NCBI GenBank assembly: GCA_029934755.1
Contig: JAOZLQ010000009.1
Location: 1-26,573 of the forward strand
DNA length: 26,573 nucleotides
Direction of reading: 5' to 3'
Origin: Desulfuromusa sp.
GTDB lineage: Bacteria; Desulfobacterota; Desulfuromonadia; Desulfuromonadales; Geopsychrobacteraceae
Positions 9,353 through 16,494 of the stretch are shown piece after piece (positions within the stretch are counted from its first letter, which is position 1; the number at the start of each line of letters is the position of its first letter). A model generated the notes under the pieces. That model saw nothing but the letters and a program-made list of their open reading frames with translations. It was not told where the DNA came from and ran no database searches. A program made the position numbers and the translations under genes.

Positions 9353-10117
9353 ATGACTTTGTTGTTCCTTGTTTTTCGACTGTCGCTCTATTTCGCTTTT
9401 GTTTTATTTCTGGCAAGCTGTGGTGGACATACCACCAGGGTTATTGAAACACTGGAAACCCGTGAGTTGGAAGGGTGGCAAAAGCCCTATGAGGTTGATG
9501 GTCAACGCTATCAGCCTTTACGTGATCACCAAGGGTTCCAGCAGCGTGGTATTGCCAGTTGGTATGGGCGTAAATTTCATGGCCGTAAAACCAGTAACGG
9601 TGAAATTTATGATATGTATGGGATGAGTGCCGCACATAAAACCCTGCCGATGGGTGTTTATGTCAAGGTGACTCATTTAGGAAATAATCGACATATTATT
9701 GTGCGGGTCAATGATCGTGGACCCTTTGTTGCTGGACGGATCATCGATCTTTCCTATGGTGCTGCCAAACAGTTAGGGATAGTCGATTCTGGTACGGCAC
9801 AGGTTCAAATTCAAGCTCTTGGTTATCGGGCAACCGATCAGAACCGTCGGGTTGCCTCTAATCAACCTGGTAACTATGATTCCGCTAGCTTTGCGGTACA
9901 AATTGGGGCATTTACGACATCTAAAAATGCTTATCTGCTGGTAGAAAAAATGCGGGGGCGATATGGAAAGGCTGTTGTGTCAACAAAAATGAGCAATGGA
10001 CAGCAGCTATATCGGGTACGAGTTGGTCATTTTAAATCTCTGCAGCAAGCAGAAACTGCAGTTTATAATTTAATCTCGGGTGGATTTTCTGGGAGCTATG
10101 TCGTAGCATTTGATTAA
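9353..10117 (+). CDS. rlpA: RlpA-family septal ring lytic transglycosylase lipoprotein
   Basis: A 254-residue outer-membrane lipoprotein. The frame extends upstream to a TTG at 9329 inside accA, but the ATG at 9353 gives a proper signal: a hydrophobic stretch, then LFLASC with lipidated Cys23. The RlpA double-psi beta-barrel runs about residues 64-150 (GIASWYGRKFHGRKTSNGE...VNDRGPF...IDLS). Glu84, His95 and Asp121 match the Glu/His/Asp positions important in Pseudomonas aeruginosa RlpA, so glycan-strand cleavage of stem-peptide-free peptidoglycan is likely. A SPOR domain (about 179-254, FAVQIGAF...YRVRVGHF) should target it to denuded glycans at the septum. The ribosome binding site is weak and the gap to accA is 7 bases, suggesting cotranscription. 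Confidence 0.92.
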   Translation: MTLLFLVFRLSLYFAFVLFLASCGGHTTRVIETLETRELEGWQKPYEVDGQRYQPLRDHQGFQQRGIASWYGRKFHGRKTSNGEIYDMYGMSAAHKTLPMGVYVKVTHLGNNRHIIVRVNDRGPFVAGRIIDLSYGAAKQLGIVDSGTAQVQIQALGYRATDQNRRVASNQPGNYDSASFAVQIGAFTTSKNAYLLVEKMRGRYGKAVVSTKMSNGQQLYRVRVGHFKSLQQAETAVYNLISGGFSGSYVVAFD

Positions 10118-10204
10118 CTTTAGATTGTTTTTCAGGGGGTTATGAGTTTAATCCCTTATATTGATGTCGATAATAAAAAAGTTTTGAAAAAGTGATCTAA
10201 GGGG

Positions 10205-10233
10205 TTGATTTGACACTTTACCCATGCTAGTGT
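10205..10233 (+). promoter_or_regulatory. Candidate cspA promoter (extended -10)
   Basis: TTGATT (10205-10210), a 17-base spacer, then TAGTGT (10228-10233) preceded by TGC, an extended -10 arrangement. The -10 match itself is poor (3 of 6). Starting here would give a leader of about 150 nt, close to the long leaders known for cold-inducible csp mRNAs. An overlapping TTGACA at 10210-10215 has no good -10 at proper spacing. Confidence 0.4.
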
Positions 10234-10288
10234 CCCGTCGTATCAGATCCAGTTTGTGTAGATTATTTTGCTGTATAAGTCAGATAAG

Positions 10289-10323
10289 AACCGCACAGAC
10301 CAACAGGGCTGAGTGGTTTTTTT
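10289..10323 (+). terminator. Terminator-like hairpin in the cspA leader
   Basis: aaccgcacag (10289-10298) pairs with ctgagtggtt (10309-10318) with nine pairs including one G-U and one mismatch; a run of seven T (10317-10323) overlaps the end of the stem. It lies 66 bases before the cspA start. It may be an attenuator, the end of a short RNA, or the terminator of the accA-rlpA transcript. Confidence 0.6.
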
Positions 10324-10371
10324 ATGACTTGCAGGCACTGGTCTGCATCACGTAACTCCCGCAGGGGACCA
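10296..10371 (+). promoter_or_regulatory. Alternative pairings in the cspA leader
   Basis: cagacca (10296-10302) is perfectly complementary to tggtctg (10339-10345); this pairing would open the terminator-like stem. The same tggtctgc can instead pair with gca...gacca (10361-10363 and 10367-10371, with ggg bulged) just ahead of the AAGGAG ribosome binding site. The two pairings exclude each other, so the leader could refold, for instance with temperature. This is inferred by eye, without energy calculation. Confidence 0.4.
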
Positions 10372-10388
10372 AGTAAGGAGAAAGTAAA

Positions 10389-10589
10389 ATGGCAGAAGGA
10401 ACAGTTAAATGGTTTAATGATTCTAAAGGGTTTGGCTTTATTGAGCAGGATAACGGCCCAGACGTATTCGCACACTTTTCAGCAATTACTGGAGAAGGTT
10501 TCAAGTCTTTGTCTGAAGGCGCACGCGTTAGCTTTGATGTTGTTGATGGTCAAAAAGGACCTCAAGCGGCCAATATCGTCCGGCTCTAA
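10389..10589 (+). CDS. cspA: Cold-shock domain protein (CspA family)
   Basis: A 66-residue single cold-shock domain that binds single-stranded nucleic acid and acts as an RNA chaperone. Both RNP motifs are visible: KGFGFI (RNP1) and VFAHFS (RNP2); the start MAEGTVKWFNDSKGFGFI is characteristic of the family. AAGGAG lies at an ideal distance before the ATG. The leader is long and structured and the gene ends in its own strong terminator, so it is probably monocistronic. Which paralogue this is, and whether it is cold-induced, cannot be told from sequence. Confidence 0.96.
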   Translation: MAEGTVKWFNDSKGFGFIEQDNGPDVFAHFSAITGEGFKSLSEGARVSFDVVDGQKGPQAANIVRL

Positions 10590-10609
10590 GATATATCATT
10601 GTTCAATTT

Positions 10610-10643
10610 AAAAGGCTCCATGGTTTCCATGGAGCCTTTTTTT
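10610..10643 (+). terminator. Strong intrinsic terminator of cspA
   Basis: A perfect 14-bp stem, aaaaggctccatgg (10610-10623) with ccatggagcctttt (10627-10640), loop ttt, with a run of seven T ending at 10643. Confidence 0.95.
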
Positions 10644-10744
10644 GTTTCCGAAAGAGTTTCAACAAGGCTATAATTGAGCTGTCTAGATACTTTAACCAAA
10701 GTTGGGAATAGCAGAAGCTATTAATTCATGGAAAGGATCAAATG

Positions 10745-10966
10745 ATGCCATATGTTGAGCTCAATTTAACTAAGGGGGCGACGGTCGAGCAAAAGGCAGA
10801 GCTCGTTGAGGGAATCACCGATTTGTTAGTTAAAATTCTCGATAAAAACCCATCTTCGACTCAAATTGTCATTAAAGAAATAGAGACTGATAGTTGGGGA
10901 ATTTCTGGAAGATCGGTTAAGCGTCTGCGTGAAGAAGGTAAGACAGCACATATCTCCCGAAAATAA
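10745..10966 (+). CDS. 4-oxalocrotonate tautomerase family protein
   Basis: A 73-residue member of the 4-OT/MIF superfamily, which uses an N-terminal proline as catalytic base after removal of the initiator Met. Two ATG codons are in tandem (10742, 10745). Only the second gives Met-Pro (MPYVELNLTKG), and AGGA at 10734-10737 is 7 bases from it against 4 from the first, so 10745 is chosen. The core TVEQKAELVEGITDLLVKIL and TQIVIKEIETDSWGISG fits the beta-alpha-beta fold; the family's usual Arg is not obvious at the expected SxR position. 4-OT proteins are typically about 62 residues, so the tail is longer (RLREEGKTAHISRK). The substrate is unknown and no catabolic genes are near. It has its own terminator. 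Confidence 0.85.
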   Translation: MPYVELNLTKGATVEQKAELVEGITDLLVKILDKNPSSTQIVIKEIETDSWGISGRSVKRLREEGKTAHISRK

Positions 10967-11002
10967 ATCATCGCCTATTGATATCAGATATAGAATAGTG
11001 CC

Positions 11003-11029
11003 GGGGAGCTTCTTTATTAGCTCCTTTTT
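11003..11029 (+). terminator. Terminator of the tautomerase gene
   Basis: ggagct (11005-11010) and agctcc (11019-11024) with an 8-base loop, possible G-U extension at the base, followed by TTTTT. Confidence 0.8.
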
Positions 11030-11053
11030 AATTTGATTCCTCGAAAGAGTTAT

Positions 11054-12004
11054 ATGTCTGATATCTATTCCCCCCAATCCAGCAGTAAACCTGGTACCTC
11101 TATTCTAGTTAATGCGACTCGAGATGAATCTCGCAAAGGGATAATACTGGGGTTTCTTGCCTATCTGATTTGGGGCTCATTTCCCGCTTTTTTCAAATTG
11201 CTACCAGATCCAACACCATTAGAAATTGTTTCGCATCGAATTTTCTGGTCCGCACTCTTTTTATTAACTCTAGTATTACTGCGACGGCAGGGAAGAGAAA
11301 TTCTTCAAATTTTATCTAATCGTAAAGTTTTGCTTACTTTGTGTTGTTCAACTCTGCTGATAGCTACTAATTGGTTAACTTTTCTTTTTGCTGTTCAGAG
11401 AGGGGAAGTATTGCAATCCAGTTTGGGCTATTTTATTACTCCGCTGTTGAGTGTCTTGCTAGGGTTTATTTTCCTTGGTGAACGGTTGGGACTTTGGCAA
11501 AAACTTAGTGTTTTTCTTGCTTTAATGGGCGTTGTTTATCTAATTATTGAGTATGGACAGATTCCCTGGATCGCTTTAATTCTGGCGATTTCTTTTGGTG
11601 TGTACGGGTTATTGCGTAAGGTCGCTCAAATTGATGCTTTAATTGGGTTGACAGTTGAAACATTGCTGTTAGCACCTATTGCTGGTAGTTATCTTCTTTA
11701 TTTATCTTATTCTGGACAGGCGGCTTTTTTGAACGGTTCGACAACTTATGATGTTTTGCTACCTTTGGCAGGGGTTATTACCGCAATTCCATTGTTGTTT
11801 TTTATTGCATCGGCCCGGCGTTTACAGTTAGCAACGATCGGATTCTTACAATATATTACACCGACTTTACATTTTTTGTTGGCTGTGATCGTCTTTATGG
11901 AACCATTCTCTCGGGAACAGTTTATTAGCTTTATGTTGATTTGGGCGGGGTTGTTTGTTTACTCATTTGATGCTGTCTTGAAACGTCGCAATAATTACTG
12001 TTAA
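11054..12004 (+). CDS. rarD: RarD-type EamA-family transporter
   Basis: A 316-residue inner-membrane permease of the drug/metabolite transporter superfamily. The frame opens at a TTG (11033), but the ATG at 11054 with GAAAGAG upstream is more likely. After a polar N-terminal tail of about 28 residues there are around ten hydrophobic segments. Typical RarD features are AYLIWGSFPAFFKLL, EIVSHRIFWS, TNWLTFLFAV, SLGYFITPLLSVLLGF..LGERL, YGLLRK, VETLLLAPIA and LGFLQYI-like IGFLQYITPTLHFLLAV. The substrate of RarD proteins is not firmly known; the E. coli name comes from a link with chloramphenicol sensitivity. It follows the tautomerase terminator and has no obvious partner. Confidence 0.92.
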   Translation: MSDIYSPQSSSKPGTSILVNATRDESRKGIILGFLAYLIWGSFPAFFKLLPDPTPLEIVSHRIFWSALFLLTLVLLRRQGREILQILSNRKVLLTLCCSTLLIATNWLTFLFAVQRGEVLQSSLGYFITPLLSVLLGFIFLGERLGLWQKLSVFLALMGVVYLIIEYGQIPWIALILAISFGVYGLLRKVAQIDALIGLTVETLLLAPIAGSYLLYLSYSGQAAFLNGSTTYDVLLPLAGVITAIPLLFFIASARRLQLATIGFLQYITPTLHFLLAVIVFMEPFSREQFISFMLIWAGLFVYSFDAVLKRRNNYC

Positions 12005-12033
12005 ACTACATATTCTCCCTAACAGAAAAAATC

Positions 12034-12061
12034 TTTACATTTATAAATCAATATATATAAT
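12034..12061 (+). promoter_or_regulatory. Strong sigma-70-like promoter for the disulfide oxidoreductase gene
   Basis: TTTACA (12034-12039), a 16-base spacer, then TATAAT (12056-12061): five of six and six of six matches to consensus. It lies 61 bases before the ATG at 12123 within a very AT-rich stretch. Confidence 0.7.
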
Positions 12062-12122
12062 AGTATATATCTATTAACTCTGAAATCATGCTGAACAATC
12101 GAAAAAAAAGGGATAAAGAACT

Positions 12123-13538
12123 ATGGCAAATTATGATTATGACATTCTGACTATCGGAGTTGGTCCAGCTGGAATGGTTGTTTCGGCTATGGCTGCTGAA
12201 ATGGGTTTAAAAGTCTGTGCTATTGAGAAAAATAAAACCGGTGGGGAGTGTATGAATGTTGGCTGTATTCCAAGTAAAGCTCTACTACGGATGGCTAAGA
12301 CACGTCATGCTGTAACCAAATTTGCCGATTTTGATATGGCGGAGATGGATCTTCCCGAAGTGAGTAACCCGTTTCCCCATATTCAGGAAAAACTAGCTTT
12401 TATCAATGACAAAAAGTATGCGGTCAAATTTAAAAAAGTCGATCAGATAACTCGCCAGGGCGCAGCCAGTTTTGTCGATTCTCATACCGTTGCAGTGGGG
12501 GAACGAAAAATTACCGCTAAACGGATCTTTATCTGTACAGGAACAAAACCATCTAAGCCCCCAATTCCGGGATTGGATGCGGTTGAGAATGTCCTAACTA
12601 ACGAAAATTTGTTTGATCTGGAATCAATCCCTGAAAGTATGTTGATTGTTGGTGGTGGAGCGATTGGAACAGAGATGGCACAGGCTTTTTCCCGGTTGGG
12701 CTGTAAGACCACTATTGTCCAGATGGATTCCCACTTATTGCCATTTGCTGACAAGTTTGCTGGTGAAACTTTGGAAGAGGTTTTTAAGCAAGAGGGGATA
12801 GAAGTTTATAATAGTCGGTCCATTGAAAAAATTGAATCTAAGGATGGTCGAGTAGTATTGAAGACCAAAGAAGGGGACATCCTTGAGGCGGAGAAACTTT
12901 TAATGGCGGCAGGGCGAGTTCCTGTTTTAGATGGTTTAAAGCTGGAAAATGCCGGAGTCAATTATACGCCTAGGGGGATTCCAGTGAATGGTAATCTGGA
13001 GACTAATGTTAGTCATATTTATGCAGTTGGTGACTGTAATAGTAATTTCCTTTTTTCTCATGCTGCTATGCATCAGGGGATGATTTCACTAATGAATATT
13101 ATGCGTCCCTGGCCGTTTAAAAAAGATTTTAAGAAATATGTTGTTCCGTGGACTGTTTTCACTGAGCCTCAAGTTTCCATGGTCGGAATGCAGGAGTCAG
13201 AGTTAATTGCAGCCGGAATTAAATATGATGTTATTGAAGCTAAACATGGCGATTATGGCGCAGCGATCGCCGAACAGGTAACCATCGGTTCGGTTCGAGT
13301 CCTGGCCAGTAAAATGGGGAAAATCTATGGAGCATCGGTTATAGGTGAAGGTTCTGCAGAGATGATCAACGAGTGGGGGCTGGCAATTCAGAAGAATATT
13401 CGCCTTGCTGATATTATGTTGCTGCAGCACTCTTTTCCGAGTATGTCTTTTATGAATAAGTCAATTGGTGAAAGCTGGATGATGAATATGATGAAAAATT
13501 CTTGGATGAAAAAAATGATAGGATTTATGATGCGTTAG
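12123..13538 (+). CDS. Dihydrolipoamide dehydrogenase-like FAD/NAD disulfide oxidoreductase, atypical C-terminus
   Basis: A 471-residue pyridine nucleotide-disulfide oxidoreductase. The FAD-binding N-terminus (ILTIGVGPAGM) is followed by the redox disulfide GGECMNVGCIPSK (Cys43, Cys48), as in Lpd and mercuric reductase. The NAD-binding fold has IVGGGAIGTEMAQ and the second FAD motif is YAVGDC. The C-terminal dimerisation domain reads HSFPSMSF at residues 436-443, where Lpd has HxHPTxxE, so the catalytic His and Glu both align with Phe. A mercuric-reductase Cys pair is absent too. The tail is Met-rich and unusual. No 2-oxoacid dehydrogenase E1/E2 genes are near. It is probably not the Lpd of a dehydrogenase complex; the electron acceptor is unknown. 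A strong promoter precedes it and a terminator follows, so it appears monocistronic. Confidence 0.85.
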   Translation: MANYDYDILTIGVGPAGMVVSAMAAEMGLKVCAIEKNKTGGECMNVGCIPSKALLRMAKTRHAVTKFADFDMAEMDLPEVSNPFPHIQEKLAFINDKKYAVKFKKVDQITRQGAASFVDSHTVAVGERKITAKRIFICTGTKPSKPPIPGLDAVENVLTNENLFDLESIPESMLIVGGGAIGTEMAQAFSRLGCKTTIVQMDSHLLPFADKFAGETLEEVFKQEGIEVYNSRSIEKIESKDGRVVLKTKEGDILEAEKLLMAAGRVPVLDGLKLENAGVNYTPRGIPVNGNLETNVSHIYAVGDCNSNFLFSHAAMHQGMISLMNIMRPWPFKKDFKKYVVPWTVFTEPQVSMVGMQESELIAAGIKYDVIEAKHGDYGAAIAEQVTIGSVRVLASKMGKIYGASVIGEGSAEMINEWGLAIQKNIRLADIMLLQHSFPSMSFMNKSIGESWMMNMMKNSWMKKMIGFMMR

Positions 13539-13552
13539 CATTTAGACTATAT

Positions 13553-13604
13553 AAAAACAAAAAAAACGAACCAGCTTAAACGTGGTTCGCCTTTTTTGTT
13601 TTTA
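13553..13604. terminator. Terminator after the disulfide oxidoreductase gene
   Basis: cgaacca (13567-13573) pairs with tggttcg (13583-13589) around a 9-base loop. An A-rich arm lies before and a T-rich arm after (cttttttgttttta), which lengthen the stem and provide the U-tract. Confidence 0.9.
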
Positions 13605-13681
13605 TATGGGAATTGATTGTTGAAATGTTTGGCACGTGTGTGAATCCAGGAAATATTAAGTAGCATAAATAAAACTACGAA

Positions 13682-13711
13682 TTGATGCTTTGTTATTATA
13701 TAGATTATATC
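13682..13711 (+). promoter_or_regulatory. Possible promoter of the hybrid kinase gene
   Basis: TTGATG (13682-13687), an 18-base spacer and TATATC (13706-13711), overlapping the small inverted repeat tagat-tat-atcta. Matches are modest, and the assignment rests mainly on position 24 bases before the GTG start. Confidence 0.3.
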
Positions 13712-13734
13712 TACGATTAGTTGTGAGGATTTAA

Positions 13735-15972
13735 GTGAGTAGTATTGTTGAGGTAGATAGTCTTTGGTCGAGGCTGAAAAATTCCCTCCTTAAAAATGTT
13801 CCAGATAAAGATAATTTAGAATTTTCCAGAAAAATTCTGCTGATGTATGGTATCAGCAGTCTGGGGATATCTGTTCTCATTCTTCTAAGTTGCATCGCTT
13901 TTTTTCAAGGTGCTGTTCTCTTGGGTGCTTTGGATCTATCCGTTGCTACAATTTTGACCAGTTTTCTGCTTTTTATCCGCTTCAAAAAATTTCATTTTTT
14001 TTACATCCAACTTGAAATCGGTATGATGGCTTTATTGTATGCCTACCTTTTTATATCAGGCGGCGTACACGGTACTGCTTTTATGTGGTACTACACCTTT
14101 CCTCTTTTTGCTCATTTTTTACTTGGTTCACGACAAGGACTTATTTCTTCTTTTTTACTTTTTATTCCCGCTGCAATTTTTCTTGGTTTCAACCTTTCTT
14201 CTACAACCTTAAATCTCTACAGTGTTGATTTTGCTTATCGCTTTGTCCCCTCGTATCTTACCGTCGTTTCATTTGCATACTTGTATGAGCGCAGCCGTGA
14301 TGGGAGTTATCGGGCGTGGTTGGCTCTACAGGATAAACTTGAGGGCTTGGTTGATGAGCGCACGGCAACTTTAAATTTAGAGATTGAACGTAGAAAGAAA
14401 AATGAAAAAGCCCTTTATAAAAGCGAAGCACGACTTTCGTTAGCACTTAAAGGGGCTAAGTGTGGTCTATGGGATTGGAATGTTCTTAAAGATGAAATCT
14501 ACTTTGATCCAAATTATTTTTTGATTGCCGGATATGAACCAGATGACTTTCCTCACAACTACTCAGAATGGAAGAAACGAATCCATCCGGAGGATATTGT
14601 TGGGATTGAAAGGTCAGTGCAGCAACACTTGGCAGGAAAGTTGGAGTCTTATGCCGTTGAATTCAGATTTAGGACCAAAGATGACAAATGGATGTGGATT
14701 CTTGGACAGGGTGAAATAGTTGAACGTGATGAAAGTGGTCATCCAGTTCGTTTTGTGGGCCTTCATCTCGACATTGATGAGCGAAAGAAAGCAGAAGAGC
14801 AGCACTCTGAACTTGAGGCCCAATTACGCCATAAATTTAAAATGGAAGCCATGGGTGTGATGGCAGGAGGGATTGCTCATAACTTCAATAATAACCTGGC
14901 GATCATTCTCGGTAATGTCGAATTAGCTCAACTCAGACAAGCTTCTGATAGTAATTCTGTTGATTTGCTTGATAATGCGAAAACTGCAATTTTACGTTCG
15001 CGTGATTTGGTGAATCAAATTCTGACCTACAGTCGTAAGGGAGTCCATGTCAAAGTTCCAATTCAACTCCCGTTGATTATTGACGAGACGCTTAACCTTT
15101 TACACGCGACAATTCCTACTACGGTTCAATTGCAACTAAATCTTAGTCAGGAAAGTCAACATGCCAGTATCAGTGCTGATTCTTCCCAAATTCAAGAAGT
15201 ACTAATCAATCTTTGTAACAATGCTGTTCACGCAATGAATGAAATGGGAATATTGACTATCCGCTTGGATGTCATGGAATTAGAAAACGATATTCAGCCC
15301 CATTCAGCCCATAAAGCTGGTAGCTATCTCAGACTTAGTGTGCAAGATACCGGCAGTGGAATATCGCCAGAGATGATAACACAAATTTTTGATCCCTTTT
15401 TTACTACCAAGGAAATTGATCAAGGGACTGGGATGGGGCTGTCAACTGTACAGGGGATTGTTGAACAGCATAATGGGCTGATTAAGGTGAATAGCACTCT
15501 TGGTCAAGGGAGCACTTTTGACCTCTATTTTCCGATTATCGAAGTGAATCAACAAGTCATTGAAACAACATCGGTAGACTCACATTTGCCTCAAGGAACT
15601 GAGCGTATTCTTGTTGTTGATGATGAAGAAATGCTGGCAAAATTAGGAGAGTTGATGCTTTCCGAAGCTGGATACCAAGTTGTCAGTGAAACTAGTAGCA
15701 AAAAAGCTTTGGAGATGATTACAAAAAATCCTCAACGATTTGACCTTGTGATCACGGATCAGACCATGCCGGAACTCTGTGGAAAAGATCTGATTGAGGC
15801 ACTGATGAAAGTTAACCCTGACCTTCCGACTATTCTCTATTCAGGCTACAGCAATCAGGTTGATGAAAACAAAGCGAAAGAGCTGGGCATTAAAGCTTTT
15901 TTGATGAAACCCCTTGATTTCCATCAACTCTTACGAGTGACAAGGCGTGTTCTGGACGGGGAAACAGACTGA
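13735..15972 (+). CDS. Membrane hybrid histidine kinase (PAS, HisKA, HATPase, receiver)
   Basis: 745 residues from a GTG start with GAGG upstream. The first 185 residues hold five or six hydrophobic segments forming a membrane sensor region of no family I recognise. A helical linker follows, then a PAS_3-type fold (about 230-352; GLWDWNV...HPEDI...FVGLHLDID). The dimerisation domain carries phospho-accepting His382 in GGIAHNFNN; the residue after His is Asn where Asp or Glu is usual. The ATPase domain has an N-box (INLCNNAVHAM, about 491-501), DTGSGIS and GTGMGLSTV. The C-terminal receiver (623-742) keeps Asp629/630, phospho-acceptor Asp675, Ser703 and Lys725, so it looks active. No separate response regulator or HPt gene is adjacent, so the signal and output are unknown. 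Confidence 0.95.
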   Translation: MSSIVEVDSLWSRLKNSLLKNVPDKDNLEFSRKILLMYGISSLGISVLILLSCIAFFQGAVLLGALDLSVATILTSFLLFIRFKKFHFFYIQLEIGMMALLYAYLFISGGVHGTAFMWYYTFPLFAHFLLGSRQGLISSFLLFIPAAIFLGFNLSSTTLNLYSVDFAYRFVPSYLTVVSFAYLYERSRDGSYRAWLALQDKLEGLVDERTATLNLEIERRKKNEKALYKSEARLSLALKGAKCGLWDWNVLKDEIYFDPNYFLIAGYEPDDFPHNYSEWKKRIHPEDIVGIERSVQQHLAGKLESYAVEFRFRTKDDKWMWILGQGEIVERDESGHPVRFVGLHLDIDERKKAEEQHSELEAQLRHKFKMEAMGVMAGGIAHNFNNNLAIILGNVELAQLRQASDSNSVDLLDNAKTAILRSRDLVNQILTYSRKGVHVKVPIQLPLIIDETLNLLHATIPTTVQLQLNLSQESQHASISADSSQIQEVLINLCNNAVHAMNEMGILTIRLDVMELENDIQPHSAHKAGSYLRLSVQDTGSGISPEMITQIFDPFFTTKEIDQGTGMGLSTVQGIVEQHNGLIKVNSTLGQGSTFDLYFPIIEVNQQVIETTSVDSHLPQGTERILVVDDEEMLAKLGELMLSEAGYQVVSETSSKKALEMITKNPQRFDLVITDQTMPELCGKDLIEALMKVNPDLPTILYSGYSNQVDENKAKELGIKAFLMKPLDFHQLLRVTRRVLDGETD

Positions 15973-16043
15973 CTGTACCGCTCTGGTTGTTCTCTGTGGC
16001 CTGTTTAAATCATTGTGATCATCTTGCAAGTTGTATGGAACCA

Positions 16044-16493
16044 TTAATCTTGAATTCGAAGGATTTTATTCTGAGCGAGATAGAGAATTCGATCGTCTTG
16101 GAGCAATAACAAAAAACGCTTCTGTTGATTTAGAAAATCTTTAACGCGGTTCCTGCCACCGGGAAGATTGACAAAGATCCGAACATCGATGGTTGCCCCG
16201 ACGACAGGTTCAACATTGATTTGATGTTCCTCGCCAAGAGCTAACAGTGGGTCAAATTCCTCTTCTGCTGCGACTTCCACTGAGACAACTTGATCCAAGT
16301 TGACTAGCTCAACTGTATCTCCATGACGGAATGGTAAAAAATTATCATCTCCATTAAGAATTTCTCCAACGCGTTGAAGACCAGTCAAATGTTCTCCGTG
16401 AAGTTGTAAAAAAGTTTCGCCGCTTAATTGCATTCCATTGGATAAAGTTAGTTTTATGTTGCGTGTTGCGACGCTGATCCGTTGGTCATCCAT
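16044..16493 (-). CDS. Internally duplicated protein of unknown function, coupled to pilT
   Basis: 149 residues from the ATG at 16493, which has GGAGG five bases upstream; the longer open frame into pilT is not needed. The start is one base beyond the pilT stop, so translation is probably coupled. No signal peptide or membrane segment is present. Residues 41-73 and 116-148 align without gaps at an offset of 75: RVGEILNGDDNFLPF against RVKDFLNQQKRFLLL, and DQVVSV against NKILRI. Each half reads as a small beta-rich module, preceded by strands IKLTLSNG and IDVRIFVN. I do not recognise a named family with certainty, and PilZ motifs (RxxxR, DxSxxG) are absent. A role in regulating or assisting pilus retraction is inferred from the coupling alone. 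Confidence 0.8.
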   Translation of the reverse strand: MDDQRISVATRNIKLTLSNGMQLSGETFLQLHGEHLTGLQRVGEILNGDDNFLPFRHGDTVELVNLDQVVSVEVAAEEEFDPLLALGEEHQINVEPVVGATIDVRIFVNLPGGRNRVKDFLNQQKRFLLLLQDDRILYLAQNKILRIQD

Positions 16494-16494
16494 T

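Noticed and set aside
10142..10195. 17-codon ORF upstream of cspA (MSLIPYIDVDNKK...) behind a G-rich stretch
   Set aside because: Very short, no family resemblance, and AT-rich sequence gives such frames by chance; no support beyond a possible ribosome binding site.
10210..10238. TTGACA at 10210 as the cspA -35 box
   Set aside because: At 17-base spacing the -10 would be TCCCGT, which is unconvincing; the overlapping TTGATT with an extended -10 is slightly better.
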